A stretch of DNA of 64,000 nucleotides from Ricinus communis (GCF_019578655.1 NC_063262.1:10051582-10115581), one strand, 5' to 3'. Numbered from the stretch's first letter, positions 36,842 through 50,430 are shown. A program made the numbers and translations. Notes: generated by a model from the letters alone, not told the origin.

Positions 36842-37111
36842 CTACTCGCCTTTAAAATAAAACTTTGAGTTCCCCGTTCGAAAAGTTACTTGCTTTTTTC
36901 GGCAGTCCAACATGGCAAAATGCATAGCTAACCAATTCATTCCCAAAATTACGTTGAAATCCATTACGTCCAACAGAATTAAATTAGCAACCAAAGCCCG
37001 ACCCTCAACTGACACCGGACATGACAGAAATAAAACATCGGTTTCTAAGGCATCACTTAATGGCGTAGTGACCGATATAGGAACCTGAAGTCTGACCGGT
37101 TGAACATCCAA
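36842..37111 (-). pseudogene. Protease region of the Tekay-like element, remnant
   Basis: The minus-strand stretch contains LILLDVMDFNVILGMNWLAMH, the C-terminal half of the Ty3/gypsy aspartic protease, including the ILGM-W loop. The catalytic D-S/T-G would lie just upstream (about 37150), where the frame is broken; ALDPRAP-like sequence hints at it. Confidence 0.75.
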
Positions 37112-37471
37112 CCTTAAAGCAAAACTAGCGATATAAAGAAATGGGAGCCCTAGGGTCTAACAAAACTCCAGCCTTAGAATAGCAGACATGAATAATACCT
37201 GAGACCATAGCATTAGAGGCTCGCGTATCCTGATGAGTGAGAGTGAATACTCTCGCCTACCTACAGCCTAACTGTTAAGAGCCTGAAGCCCGACTCTGAA
37301 CTCTACTCCATGATCGGCCTCCCATAGGGCTATCTCCAAAGCCACGGCCCTACTGTCCGACAAATTAAGATCTACCTTGAGAATATCCAAGAGTTAAAGG
37401 AAAAGCTGGTTGGGCCGCACTAGTAGACGAGCCCTAAAGAAAGCTGGCTAACTGAAGTAGCAAGGACATGC

Positions 37472-38589
37472 TCAAGCCATATGACCTATCTCGCCACACC
37501 TGAAACAGGCTCCACTGGAAATTAAGCACGGTCCCTGATTTAACCTACCCCTCACCTGACAAGTGCTGGCTTCAGAACTAGAGCTGCTATCGCCAAAATT
37601 CTTCCCACTGCCACTGAAGTCCTGCCCTGGCATGAATCCTCTGCTACCCTTCCGATTGCGTATACCCTTCTTGTGAGTACAGTAGCCTCTCTGCCCAGCC
37701 TGCTGGTAGGAACCCCCATAGTAGCCTCCACTACTATAATACGGCACAGCTAGCTGTGCACTAGCCTGACCCTCAATCTTGGTCTTCTTTTTCTTACCAT
37801 CATCAGTCTCTTGGCCAAACCCTCGCAGGGTCATCTCCATCTGCCTGGCCATATCGGTCACCTCTAGGAAGCTGCTCCTCCTAGACTAAACCAAGGACAT
37901 AAACTCTAGACCAAGTCTTGAAATATACTTGTTGTTCTTCTGCTTCTTGGTCCCTATAGCATAGGGCGCATACCTACTCAATTGCACAAACTGCCTAGTG
38001 TACTCTACCCCTGACAGGTCTCCCATAACCAGCCTCTCAAACCTCTCTATGTACTCTTACCTCACATTGAAAGAAATGAAGTACTCCTTGAACTTGTCCC
38101 TAAATGGTCTTCAAGATAACCCATTCACAAAGGGGTGAATATAATCCTTGAACCAGTGAGATGCTACCCCCTTCAAAGAAAAATCGGCCATCTTGATGAT
38201 CCTCTTATCTGAATAGTGCAAATCTGATGCCCTCTTCTTAACCTCGTCAAGGAAGTCCAAAAGGTTCCCAGATAACCTATCAAACTCCATGGGTCTCAGC
38301 TTAGTATAGTCAGACATGGGAACCTCATCCGGATTCCTCATACCGGAAAAGCCAACAACTGCTCTAAAGCCCTCTACATCCCAGTCATAATGGCTATAAA
38401 CGCTTCAACTAGGACTCCACTAGCACTGTGTGCTTATTGAGCCTCGTCGTGATCTGGTTGGGCTCCCGCTCGAGGCCTACCTCGCCTCTTAGTATCATGG
38501 GCTGCAGCTGGTGGGGCCGATTGGGTGGAAACCTCCTTCGAGTCTTCTTGGGCCGCTGCTGCTGCAGCAGCCGCACGAGTCCTCGGCAT
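37472..38589 (-). pseudogene. gag of the Tekay-like element, broken
   Basis: A start ATG at 38589 gives MPRTRAAAAAAAAQ, an Ala/Arg-rich leader. The capsid core is visible near 38300-38120 (FDRLSGN, FLDEVKK, GVASHWF). A zinc knuckle CFRCGEIGHMA is at about 37505-37472. Frameshifts and stops near 38400, 38110 and 37870 break it. Downstream on the same strand comes the protease. Confidence 0.82.
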
Positions 38590-38748
38590 AGCAAGGGCTG
38601 AAAATAAATAACAAGATATCGAACCGCCAATAGACTCTCTAACATATAGCATAGATACTAGAATCAACGAAACATGCAAGGACAAACTCAACCATAACTC
38701 TACAGTAGTTAAGGAAGCTAACCTAGGTCGAAGGAAATCTAAACCTCT

Positions 38749-38760
38749 AGTCTCATACCA
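38749..38760 (-). promoter_or_regulatory. Primer-binding site of the Tekay-like element
   Basis: On the minus strand TGGTATGAGACT, four bases after the 5' LTR end, matches the initiator tRNA-Met site TGGTATCAGAGC at nine of twelve positions. Confidence 0.75.
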
Positions 38761-38764
38761 ACTT

Positions 38765-39782
38765 TGTCACGACCCAATCTGTGAGCCCATGATCGGCACT
38801 AGGAAATGGATAGGCTTAAGGCCACCAAAACCCGTAGTAAGCCTAATTAATCGACAATTCAAATATACATACATATATATATATATATACATACTATTAA
38901 AATAGCCTAGCATTTCATTCACAAATCTCGAGCTGGATGCTAGCAAACATTCCATAATTTGTTACAAACTAAATTCAAATATATTATACCAGGTACACTA
39001 CTGCGGAGAATCTAGAATTTTAAATAGTTCAAAATGCAAAAGTAGAAATTAATTACAATAAGTCCGAAGGAGAAGGTAGTTAGGTTGTTAAGCGAAAGAC
39101 GATGGAGAACCTAGCTGTCATCTGTAAATTTAAATTTTAGACTGTCAGTCTCGAGAGTGAGTTAAAATCATATAATCTATAACAAATACAGTCTTCTTAA
39201 TAAAATATTTATTTAATCATAATAACATATCATATTATATTAAAACATGTGTCATGCCATAATTCAGAAAAATACAATTTAAATGCTTATGGGACGAATG
39301 CCTTAACAGAATCCTAACTAGCAGCCTTTCGGCTCTCTTATTCCTATAGGTCTGGCGCCTAGAGAGCGAAGCTCAACTAAGGTCCTCAAATCTAACCTGT
39401 TCACTTGATTTTCAAATTAACCGGTGCCTAGAGAGCAATGCTTGACCAGGACCTTCCTCCGGCAGTCAAATTTTTCACAACCTAGAGAGTTGTACTTGAC
39501 TAGGGCAAATTCCAAAAATAATATTTTACTACCTATCTCTAATTAATACCAATGCGCACACGGTCCTGATGCAACCCATCAGGTGGCATATATTCTACTG
39601 TCGCCTCATCCCGTTGTTACAATCATAGCATCAATAATAATTATAAATAGTATAAATCATAAGCAAACATAAACTATTCAATAACATATTAAGAATTAAA
39701 ATTGAATAGCTTCGAGTGTAGCAAACATACAAATTATGTGTAATAATAATAATAATAAAATAACAATAAATATGATAGCATA

Positions 39783-39821
<39 letters not shown>

Positions 39822-41121
39822 CATAATAATAATAATGATATCGATAATAACAAAAATAAATGTACTAATAATAATGCTAATAATATCCATAATAATTATT
39901 AGTCAAATAAAATTATTAATAATAACGATAATAATAATCATAATAATTATTAATCAATTAACATCGCATTTAATTTAGATATGACAAAAGCACAATTGAT
40001 TATATGACTTTAATTCACAGTTTTGTCGCGTTCTGCAGTCTGTTCCTACACCTCGGGTGGAGCTGGCTAAACGGACGGATTATCTATTCACGAAAATAAC
40101 TCAATTTATAAGATATTCTAGATTTTTTCTAGGCCTAGACTCCTAGATTAGAATGCATAAGAAATTCAGACTCGAAAATTCTACCGAAAGTTTGGCAGAG
40201 CCTCCTCTAAAATGTGGACGTTTATCCCCCGTATAACGGATCCAGAACCTGCTAGAAAAACTTTAAATATTCCATAATTAATTAACGGGAGTCGGACCAC
40301 CAAAACTGCATTATTTTTTCCCAACTCCGCAACATAACACAAATCACATTTAATTACAGACAATCCATTAATAATATTTATTTCATAACCAACCTATAAT
40401 TTTTTTTAATATTTAAACTAATCAAACACAATCACATCCACCACAAAAAAAAAACAATAATTAATCATACTAATTTATTTGTAATATTTATATCTAAGTC
40501 ATAATTAATTAAATCTAACTAAATTAAATTATTATACTTGATAATTATTAGCAGCAATATTCTTTAAATTCATAAAATAACTTTTAAGGTCCAAATAAAA
40601 TTATACCATGCCGAAAATCTAAAATTCTGCGCATTCAAAAAACACAAGAGTTCGAAAGTCGGTACTGCCAACAATGTCAGATTTCAAAATCGGAAGCGCC
40701 TACATAAAGCTTGAGTTGTGAAAAGTCTGAAAATGTAACTGCTTTTGCCGGAAACTCGCTGAAAGCCACCGGATCGAGGCTGGAAAGTATCAACTCCGGA
40801 TGACGAGCTCGTGGGGTTTTCGATGGCGGGGAGCTCATTTCCAGCGCCGGGCGAGTGAAAGGATGGCGGCTGAAGGTTGTTTCGGTAGCTGAAACTCCTC
40901 TTTCCCACGCTTGACGTCGACAGTGGGGGGGAGGAAGGAAATGAGGAGGCAGCGTGGTGGCGGTAGCGGAAAAGAAGGAAGGTGACAGGGGGGAGGAGAA
41001 AGGAAGAAGAAAAAGAAGAAGAAAGGGGGGGAGGGGGAAGAAAGAAGAAAAGAAGATATTTCCCTTTTTTTTCTCTTTATTTATTTTTTATTATTTTATT
41101 TAATTTTTTTATGATATTACA
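38765..41121 (-). repeat. 5' LTR (copy C) of the Tekay-like element
   Basis: On the minus strand it starts TGTAATATC at 41121 and ends GGGTCGTGACA at 38765. It holds a G/A-rich tract (40920-41060), an AAT-rich region (39740-39960), and three copies of the hairpin motif (39354-39507). Its partner is copy B. Confidence 0.92.
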
Positions 41122-42573
41122 CGTGGAACAAGGACGACTACCCTTTTGATACAAGGATACACACTTACCTCAAAACACATCTCTATATTATTAAGGATGG
41201 TTATCTTTAGCTTAAAATCATATATTAAGAATTTCATCATAGTTTCTACCACAAACCATGGTCATTAGAGTCCTTTCAGAACTCATTTCATACTCATATA
41301 TAAAGGCAAAGTACAAAGAAATGAAGATGGTGTCATTAATAGACTCTAAAACTCATGTCATCACCTTTATAAGTAGGGTAATGCAGTCTCTGCTTAATGC
41401 CAATGAAAATAACTTTACAACTGCCGACATGGAAAGCATTCATTTATAAGACTCATAACAGGGGAAAGACCTTTACTTCATGCTTTACTAAACATCATCA
41501 AATAAAAAACAAGAAAGGACTTCAAATATAAATAGTTCAACCAAAATGACACGCCTATAAATTAAGTTTGCTGGTACTTAAGCTAAGTACACATGTGTTT
41601 ACCTAGAGGAATCCATGGTGACCACACATGTGAGAGTATGCAAGCTACGACAAAAAAATGCATGTGTATGCTCAAGTGTGCATGCTTATTTTCTAAGTGC
41701 ATGTGCATTTTCATTGAGTTCATGTGTCTATAGTACAAGTGTGACCGTCTATAACATGTAAGATCATATTTTACATCTAAACTCTTCCATGTTAAGTTGT
41801 TAGTATAACCCTAGTATTCATATAATAAAGCATCATACATGTAAAGTAATAATTATGGATTATAATGAACATTTAAGTACATTAAGCTAATGATATGCAT
41901 CTTAATCAATTAAGGGCATGTCATTAAGCTAAGAACTTTCGTCTTTGCTTAACAAGTACTCATAGATTACATGTTTCTTGCATTCAATATTTGTAATTAA
42001 GTGTCTTGCTCTTGAAATGTTTTAAGCCCTTAGATATTACCTAGTATGGGTATAAGAATTTTGAATCAAGTGCTTGTGGTTTTGAGAGCTCTACTATATC
42101 AATCTCTTCTTTAGTATTTGGGTCAAATCTATTCTTCTAAGAGTGACTATATTCATTCCTTTTATTCTTCCTTTTATTTCCTTTACTTCATTTGTCTTGT
42201 CCACCTTCTTCGATTTGCCACCCTTAAAGCAAGTCACTGTGTCTTTGCTTGTGTTTGTATTATTGTGCCTGACCAACTTTTAGTCCTTTTTTGCTTTGTT
42301 ACTACTGTGTATCTCTATCTGTTATTCTCTTCTCTCTTTTTTCTCTTATTTTTTCTTTCCATCAAAACTTTATCCCTCTTATGCTATAATTGAAGCTTCG
42401 ATATTTCTTAATGACAATTTAGTATTAAATGCTTATTATAATTTATTGGTTGTCGTAATTCACTAGAATATAACTGTTATTACTATATTGGTGGTCTATT
42501 AGCATATTATTTATAATATATATCTATAGTGTTTCTGTGGCACCCATTTGTCTGTATAGGACCGGGTGTTACA
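41122..42573. other. Non-coding sequence between retroelement pieces
   Basis: No supported gene. At 41590-41750 there is a dense cluster of CATGTG/GTGCATG motifs, which include RY-type CATGC cores. The right end GACCGGGTGTTACA resembles, on the minus strand, the LTR start TGTAACACCCGG seen in LTR E, so part of this interval may be another LTR fragment on the minus strand. Confidence 0.4.
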
Positions 42574-42976
42574 TTCTTAGTATCAGGCGGCTGTTCTTAA
42601 GGTGGTAGTGAGGTAGGAGCTTTTCTTTCTCCAACTCATCATTGGCAGCAAGAAAAAAGAAGGAGGAGGAGTTTGTGGCGGCTGGAAGAAGGGGACAGGC
42701 GGCAGAAAGGAAAGGAGTGGGGAAGGAGGAAGAGAGGTGGCGTCGGGGAGAGAGAAGAAGAAGGAGAGGGGATTTTTTTGTAATAATTCTTTTATAATAA
42801 AAGATGAAAAAACACAAATGAGTTCCCCCCTCCAAGAAGTTGCTATAATATTGTTTATTTATTTATAAATATAAAATATTAACTCATAAATAATTAATGT
42901 AATATAAATTTAAAAAATTTCCAAACTACCCCGATAAAAATTAAAGCAATTTAAATTTAAATTTACGAGTATTACA
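42574..42976 (-). repeat. Truncated LTR start of the same gypsy family
   Basis: On the minus strand it starts TGTAATACTCG at 42976, has an AT-rich portion and then a pyrimidine-rich stretch (42640-42775 seen as GGA/GAA on plus), the order seen in LTR B and LTR C. It stops at 42574. Only the first about 400 bp of the LTR remain. Confidence 0.55.
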
Positions 42977-43863
42977 TTGAGATTTTGAAGAAAGCTATAA
43001 GAAGAGCTTGGTACTAGATTGAACTTCAGTATAGTTTTCCAACCCTAGACTAACAGATAGTTGGAGAGGACAATTCAGACCTTGGAAGATATACTTCAGA
43101 TGTATGTAATAGATTTCAATGGTTAGTAGAATTGGTATCTGCCATTGATTGAGTTCGCTTACAACAACAACTACCATACGAGCATCGAGATGGCTCATTA
43201 TTAGGCATTGTATGGCAGGAAGTGCAAATCTCCTGTGTGTTGGGAAGAAGTTGGTCAACGGAAGTTAGCAGGACTAGAGTTGGTTTAGATTACTTCATAG
43301 AAGATTCCTATTAGCCGCGAGCAACTGAAGACAGTTTTAAGTAGGCAGAAGAGTTATGCGGATTCGAAGCGGAAGCATGTGAAGTTTAATATTGGAGAGT
43401 ATCTATTCCTCAAGGTGTCTCCTATGCAAGTGTGATGCGGTTTAGTAAGAAAGGCAAGTTGGCCCTTCATTATGTGGGACCCTTTAAGATTATTGACAAG
43501 ATTGGAGAGGTAGCATACAACTTAGACTTGTCACCGAATTTCTCACATGTGCATCCGATATTTTATATATCCATGTTAAGGAAGTACATTTTAGATCTGC
43601 ACATGTTGCAACCTCAATATGTGGAGGTGAGCAAAGACTTGACTTACGAAGAGCAGCCTGTTATGATTGTGGATACTCAAGTTCGCCAACTACGCTCTAA
43701 GGTTATACCAATGGTTAAGATGTTGTAGCGGGATCATTCGACCGAGGAATAAACCTGAAAAACCGAGCAGGAGATGAGAGATTCCTACCCTTCTTTGTTT
43801 CAATCTTAAGGTAAGATTTGTTCATTTTAAAATTCGAGGATGAATTTTCTTAAGGGGGGAGAA
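42977..43863 (+). pseudogene. Integrase C-terminal region of a second Tekay-like element
   Basis: The plus strand reads LEDILQMYVIDF, then IEFAYNNNYHTSI, KLALHYVGPFKIIDKIGEVAYN, LSPNFSHVHPIFYISMLRKY, and the chromodomain-like end PVMIVDTQVRQLRSKVIPMV. Its counterpart in the 31-41 kb element is at 33943-34338. Stops near 43120, 43350 and 43728 break it. The polypurine tract AAGGGGGGAGAA (43851-43862) leads directly into LTR D. The rest of the element is absent to the left. Confidence 0.88.
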
Positions 43864-44211
43864 TGTAATACCTGTGATTTTTAAATTTTAATTTCTTTAT
43901 TTTTCAGGGGCAGTTTGATAAATTAATAATTTTCATGAGTAAGTGAGCACCATTTAATTTAATTTAACTTAATATTGCCTAATAATTCAAGCATATTGAT
44001 TTAAATAAATTCTAGATTTAGATTTGTGGTTTTAAAAGAGTGGTCAATTTTATTTATATTTATTTTAGCTTTATTTATAATACTTGTTGTCTGTTTTATC
44101 GGATTTAATTTACACTAACTAAAAATGGTTTATATATTTTATAAGCTACTATTACTATTGTAAATCTAATTAGTGTTAATTTATGGAAATAGTGGTTGAG
44201 TGAGAATATAA

Positions 44212-44421
<210 letters not shown>

Positions 44422-44461
44422 TAAATAATAAATAGAAAAATACAAAGGGAATGCTCTTACC

Positions 44462-44651
44462 TTATTTAAAACGCCTTGTGATCTTCAACCAATTCTGCGC
44501 TTCAATATAATTTCCGGGAGTAAGCGCTATAGCTTGTTTCCAATACTCTACGGCTTGATCGAACCAAGCCTCTGCAATTTCAGAATCTCCCTGTCGAATG
44601 GCCTGTTCTCCTCGGTCAGAATAGGTAAGCAAATTCCTGGGTTTCAAGAGA
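44462..44651 (-). pseudogene. ycf3: Plastid ycf3 (pafI) last exon and end of intron 2 (nuclear insertion)
   Basis: On the minus strand it reads [20 protein letters not shown], then [20 protein letters not shown] and a TAA at 44462-44464. This is the C-terminal TPR-rich exon of the photosystem I assembly factor. The preceding bases (44651 to about 44618) look like the 3' end of the plastid group II intron 2, so the copy came from DNA, not spliced RNA. In plastid genomes ycf3 and psaB are on the same strand; here they are in opposite orientation, so two plastid pieces were joined. Confidence 0.9.
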
Positions 44652-46734
44652 AAGACGTCACCTCCCCTCTTCTTCTCTCTCTCCCCGACGTCACCTCCCT
44701 TTCCCTCCTGCGCCTTCCAATTTCGGTCGCTCCCTTATCGCTGCTCCATCCTTGCCTGAGTGCCGATGTCGCGTTGCCACTTTCTATGCCGCTTCGTGTC
44801 AGCCTGTGGAAGCTTCCTCTCTCGTTGCCATCATTGGAACAACCACCTGCCACCCATTTTCTCGCAAATCCGATGACGGATTCATGCTCCCCACCGCTGA
44901 AACTTTCCACCCTCGATCTATTAATGTTAGTTATTGATAATTAATTAAATTATTTAATTAATTAGTGCTTGATCATAAAAATATTATATATTAAATATAT
45001 CAAAAATTATTATTTGCTTTGTAAATTTAGGGATTGACTAATTAAATTATTTGTGTGTTGAATCATGAAATAATATTTATTATCGGACTCATTATTATTA
45101 TATTGTGAACTGTGTGGTGTTGCCAAGTAGGAAAAAAAAGCAATTTTAGTGGCATGAATCCTGTTAAATAATTATAGAATATTTGAAGTGTTTTTAGTAG
45201 GTTCTCGACTCGTTATGCAGGGACAAACGTGCATATTTTAAGGGAGATTTTGCCGAATTTTTGGTAGAATTTTCGAGTCGAAATTTTTTTAGGCAGACTA
45301 ATCTAGAAGTCTAGGCCTAGGAAAAATTATGAATATTTCATTAATTCAATTATTTTTATGAATAGATGATCCATCGGTCTAGCCAGCTCCACCCGAGATA
45401 TAGGAGTAGACAACGGAACGCGCTAATACTATGAGTTAAAGTCATATATCCCCTGTATATGTGCCATGCCAAATTTTTATGTAGCATTTTCGATTAATAA
45501 TTATTACGTATATATTAATAGTATTATCATATTAGTATATTTTCATTATTATGGATATTGCTTGAAAATTTTTATTATTTATTTTTCTATATTTAAATTA
45601 TTTATTTATTATGTCTTAATTAATTAATTGATTTATGAATTTAAATTATTTATTTATATAATAGATTTATGGATTTAATTATTTATGCTTTTGTTTACTT
45701 GATTAACTACTTTTATGTCATTTTTCATATTATCAATATTATGATTGCATATTGACTCAGGATGAGACGACAGTAGAACATGCCACTTAATGGATTGTAT
45801 CAGGACCACGTGTGTACTAGTATTGATCAAGACAGATAGTCAGGGAATATTTTTGTGATGTGCCCTAGTTGAGTATAACTCTCTTGGCTTCGGAATTTGG
45901 TTGCCGGAGGAAAGTTCTTTGGTCGAGTGTTGCTCTCTAGGCGTCGACTATATTGGAAATCAAGTGAGCATGCTGTATTTATGGACTCTAGTTGAGTTTC
46001 ACTCTCTAGGCGCCAGACCTATTGGAATAAGAGAGCTGAAAAGCCGCTAGTACTGGGGTTGGGGTTGTGTTGAAGTGCTCATCCCATATGAGTTTAAAAT
46101 CGCATATTTTTTAAATTATGTTATAGCACGGACTTATTATTTTATGACATTATTTAATTCACCATTATATATATATATGTATGGCTATTTTACTTCAGAT
46201 ATTTGATTTTAAATCACTTCCTAGACTGATAGTCTCAATTTTAATTTTTCATGTGACAGCTAGATTTTCGTGGACTTTCTCTTGACAACCCGACTTTCTT
46301 CTCCTTCTGGCATATTATAATGAATTACTTCCTTTTGCATTTCGAATTATTTAAAACTCTAGACTCTTTGCAGTAGTGGACCTGAAACTTTTCATTTTAT
46401 TTTGGTATGTTAAAAGCTATGAAAAAGTTTTTAAGCACTCAAGCTGATAGATTAATTTAATTGTGTTGTAATTATGTGAATGAATTGTTGGTTTATTTAG
46501 CTAGTATATATACATGTATGCATTTATCTGAATTATTGATTAGTTAGGGTTGCTACAGGTTTCGATGGCCTTAAGCCTACCCATTCCCTAATGTCGGTCA
46601 CAGTCCCACAAATCAAGTCAATGACTTACACATTTTTACTAAAACATTAAATTTACTGCTAAAACAAACTTCAATCTCTGTTATTTTCAGTCATAAACAA
46701 TAGCTTAAATTAAATGCTTATTTGAAAATTTATA

Positions 46735-47425
46735 ATCGAGATCCACTAATATATATATATATATATTGATTTTCGAGACATAAAACTTTTTAATATATGT
46801 GTATATATTTTGATACATATGATTTTTATTTTAATATGCGTATTTATTTTTGACATATAAAAGTCAAATTTATGTGTAATTTTATAATTTTTTTTATTTT
46901 ATTGATTAATAAATTATATTCTTAACTAAATAGTGATTCTAATTCTAAGAAATAACATAATAAAAATATTTTAATATTATATTAACTGCTCAATTAGTTT
47001 TATAATTAGATAATGATTCTAGTTCTATTCTAGAAAATAGTATATCAATTAAATTTTAGTATTATATTAATTAATAAATTAGTTTTATAATTAGATAATA
47101 ATTCTAATTTTAAAAAATAATAATTTAAGTTATATTCACTAATAAAATAATTTCTTTAATTACATAATAATTTTTAATCCTAAAAGAAAATAATATCAAT
47201 TATATTGATAGTATTAATTTATACAATAATAAAATTATTTAATAATTATTTTTAGAATAATTTTTATATTATTATATATTAATAAAATTCTAAAATATTA
47301 AAAAATCTATTTTGCTATTATTTGTAGAATATTGTATATAAATACATATTAAATATTTTATTAAATTTTATTTATAAATCTAATTTTATAATTAAAGTAA
47401 TAATAATAATTATCGTGCATTATAT
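46735..47425 (+). repeat. AT-rich direct repeat, copy 1 (about 0.7 kb)
   Basis: This block is collinear with 48845-49505: a TATATATATATTGATTT start, TTTTGACAT..TTTATGTGTAATTTTATA, several repeated TTAGATAAT-ATTCTAATT units, and an end at TAATAATAATTATC. Inside each block a unit of about 80-90 bp (TAATTAGATAATxATTCTAATTTTA followed by a TATTAATT core) is repeated about four times. Confidence 0.75.
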
Positions 47426-48844
47426 CTGTAAACCAAGTGTTGGTCTAATTTCTCTCCCAAACCTACATGTGACATTAAATATTCAACAAGGGCAATGACC
47501 AGAAGACTCGGGTGGTTCAAGGGGGAGCCGACCATCAAACCAATATTTTCTCTGTTACAATTAAATTCCTCTGCTTTATGCTATTCTTATACCATTTTAC
47601 CATCAAAGTTGGCGTTAGTGGTCAGTATTTTTGGGTTCATATGATGATATCATACAGGTTGCCATGTCATGGTCAAGGATTGTTTGTCACATCCACGCAT
47701 CCCCGGACCCAGGGCGGCGTGGAGAGGCACCGCCCTTCCCCGCCAACCCCAAAGAAAAAGTGAGATTGAAATACACCAAATACAGCTAGACACTTTTCAT
47801 GTGTAATCAAACTCTAGTACCGCCCCTCCTCCGAGAATGTTTTGTCCTTTAAGAATACCTATGGCCCACCCAACTAATTTTTGTTAATGTTACTGTCTTT
47901 TAGATTCATTTTTCACTCATTAAGGCACCAAATATGAATTTTGTTAAATTAATTAGCCAATCTGTTATATATATATATTTCTTCATTTTACATTATGAGT
48001 ATTATTTGTATAAAAGATAGAATTGCTTTTGATATTGTTGTGTTTGGTTAAAATATATTAATAGATATTTATTTTTAATGTATTAAGTAATAACTATAGA
48101 TAGAGATAGTAAAGTCTGATAAAAATTTAAAAATTTAATTTAATTTATCTAAAATTTAAATTTAATATAATACAAAATGATTTGAGATGAAACCACCTAA
48201 GTTTAGAATGGCTCAGATATGAAGCGGGTTTTGACTAAAGTAATCTGACACCTGAATAATCTGGGACTAAATTAATCTAAATCTGAAATAAATAAAAAAT
48301 AAAAGATATTTCAAATAAAACAATACAAATTCGATACGGATGTAATCTGACACCTAACACTACTAGAATTTATAACCGACATAATTTAATTTAAAATCTA
48401 AAATAATCCTAAAACATAATTATTTATTAAAATAATAGTAGTTAATTATTTTTATCATAATATTTTTTTTACTACATTTAGTTATTATATATATAAAAAT
48501 AATTTTTAATATTAATTTTCTTAATTTATTTTATTTTTAATTGAAATTTTAGAAAATATATATTTTATAATTTCATCTCTAAATTTCTAATTATTATAAA
48601 AGCTCATCAAATAAAATAATTAGCATGAATTAAATGTTATAACATATCTTCAAGCTATTATTTTATTAATTATACTCAATAAATTTAATTTTATAGGTAC
48701 TTTTATATTTACTTTTTTTTATTTCAAAATAAAAAAATATTTTTATCATTATGGAAATAATAATACAAAATAAAGAATTATTATTCTTAATGTACGTATG
48801 ATTTAATATGGATTGGGCCAATGTATTTATTTAATAAATTTGAT
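47426..48844. other. Core between the AT-rich direct repeats
   Basis: No gene is supported. A short GC-richer patch at 47690-47755 (CCCCGGACCCAGGGCGGCG) stands out in otherwise AT-rich DNA. If the flanking direct repeats are LTRs, this would be the interior of a non-coding element. Confidence 0.4.
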
Positions 48845-49505
48845 TAATTAATATATATATATTGATTTCTTTGGCATGAAATATTTTTGACATGTGTGCT
48901 TATATTTTGATATATAGAATTTTTTTTTTGACATGTGTATTTATTTTCGATGGATGAATTCAAGTTTATGTGTAATTTTATATATTTTTTATTAATGTAT
49001 GATTAATAAATTATATTTCTAATTTAAAATTAATTATAATCCTAAGAAGTAATATATTAATGATATTCTAATATTATATTAATTAATAATTAATTTTTTA
49101 ATTAGATAATACTTCTAATTTTATCCTAAAAATTAGCATGTTAATCATATTTAATATAATATTAACTAATAAATTAATTTCTTAATTAGATAATAATTCT
49201 GATTTTAGAAAATAATATTTTAAATAATATTATATCAAATTATTTTTAATTCTAAAAAATAGTAATATCAATTATATTTATAGTATTAATTTATATAATA
49301 TTAAAATTAATTAAAATTTATTTAAAAAATAATTTTATATTATTACAACAATAAAATCATAAAATATTAAAAAAATAAAAAATGATATTAAAAATATCTA
49401 ATTTACTGTTTATTTTAATAAATATATTGGCTCAATTAGAATATTATAAAATTTTATCAATAAATCTTATTTTATAATTAAAATAATAACAATAATCATA
49501 CTGGA
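48845..49505 (+). repeat. AT-rich direct repeat, copy 2 (about 0.7 kb)
   Basis: Same orientation and order as 46735-47425, clearly diverged with numerous small indels. The two copies start about 2.1 kb apart. Confidence 0.75.
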
Positions 49506-49511
49506 TTAGTT

Positions 49512-49618
49512 TATAAGATAATACGTGACGAAACTCTTAAAAGCTTAAACTATGTTTCCATGACCTATAAGATAATACATGACTAAACTTTTAAAAGCTT
49601 AAACTATGTCCCATGACC
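49512..49618 (+). repeat. Tandem duplication, 2 x about 54 bp
   Basis: A TATAAGATAATACxTGAC...TTCCATGACC unit at 49512-49565 is repeated at 49566-49618 with about five differences and one 1-bp gap. Confidence 0.85.
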
Positions 49619-50430
49619 TCTTAAAGTACTAATAGTATAACTAACTTGTTAATATTAAATAAATATTAACATGGATATGATGACTTCTATTGTAAGGTTT
49701 AGTTGATTAAATATTTATAATTAAATTAAAATTAGAAGTATATACTAAATTCATGTTGCCATTAATTATATAAATATGTTCAGAATCTTATTAGGCGGTG
49801 AGTAATAAATATAACTAATTTTATAAAAGCCATATTGTTAATTAAATAAATATTTTTAAATAAATTAGTTAGGAATTCATTTAATCTATATTGATAGTTA
49901 AAAATAAGCATAAATTTTACTAGATGGCAATGTTAATCGATAAAATCGTTCTTTAATTAATAAATTATTTAATAATAAAATAATTAATTAATTAATAGAT
50001 TTTTTGATTCCAAAACTATTAAATTTATAGAATTTTACTGGATAAAATTTATAAGATCAAAAAGTAAAATCTTATAATTCTAAAAATTAACTAGAATCTA
50101 ATAAGTTAATATGAAATTTAAATCAAAACTGAAAGCATTCCGAACTAGAATTTTATTTGAACCAATTGGATTCAAATATATAATGATCTATACTCGAAAA
50201 GGAAGTAGGGTCAGAAAGATTCGAACTCGATTCTACCCGAACTTGAAATTAGCAGAGAATGAAATTACCCTTGTAAGAAACTAATGGCTCATATAATTAT
50301 AATAAGATATTAGTAATTAAATTCTATTGGTTAATGAAAGGTTGTGAATTGAATAATTATGACTATTGGTAAAGGTTATAACATGAAAGGTTGTAACCAT
50401 TAGTGCTTTAATGGAAAGCCACTATTAGTC

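Larger units (their letters stand above)
31388..41121 (-). mobile_element. Ty3/gypsy retrotransposon, Tekay/Del-like chromovirus, minus strand
   Basis: Two related LTRs (31388-33803 and 38765-41121) flank a 4.96-kb interior holding gag, protease, RT, RNase H and integrase in Metaviridae order on the minus strand. A primer site matching initiator tRNA-Met is at 38749-38760 and a polypurine tract at 33804-33818. The 5-bp flanks are CATGG (31383-31387) and CGTGG (41122-41126), matching at four of five positions, which is consistent with a mutated target duplication. LTR length near 2.4 kb and the integrase tail fit the Tekay/Del lineage. All coding regions are broken. Confidence 0.9.

Noticed and set aside
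42118..42393. 91-codon open frame rich in Phe/Leu/Tyr
   Set aside because: T-rich low-complexity translation without family features.
44462..44651. A functional ycf3 gene
   Set aside because: Only the last exon and an intron end are present, inside nuclear retrotransposon DNA.
47512..47763. An 83-codon open frame with a hydrophobic middle
   Set aside because: No family resemblance; it lies in the core of repeated AT-rich DNA, and a GC-rich patch at its end accounts for much of the openness.
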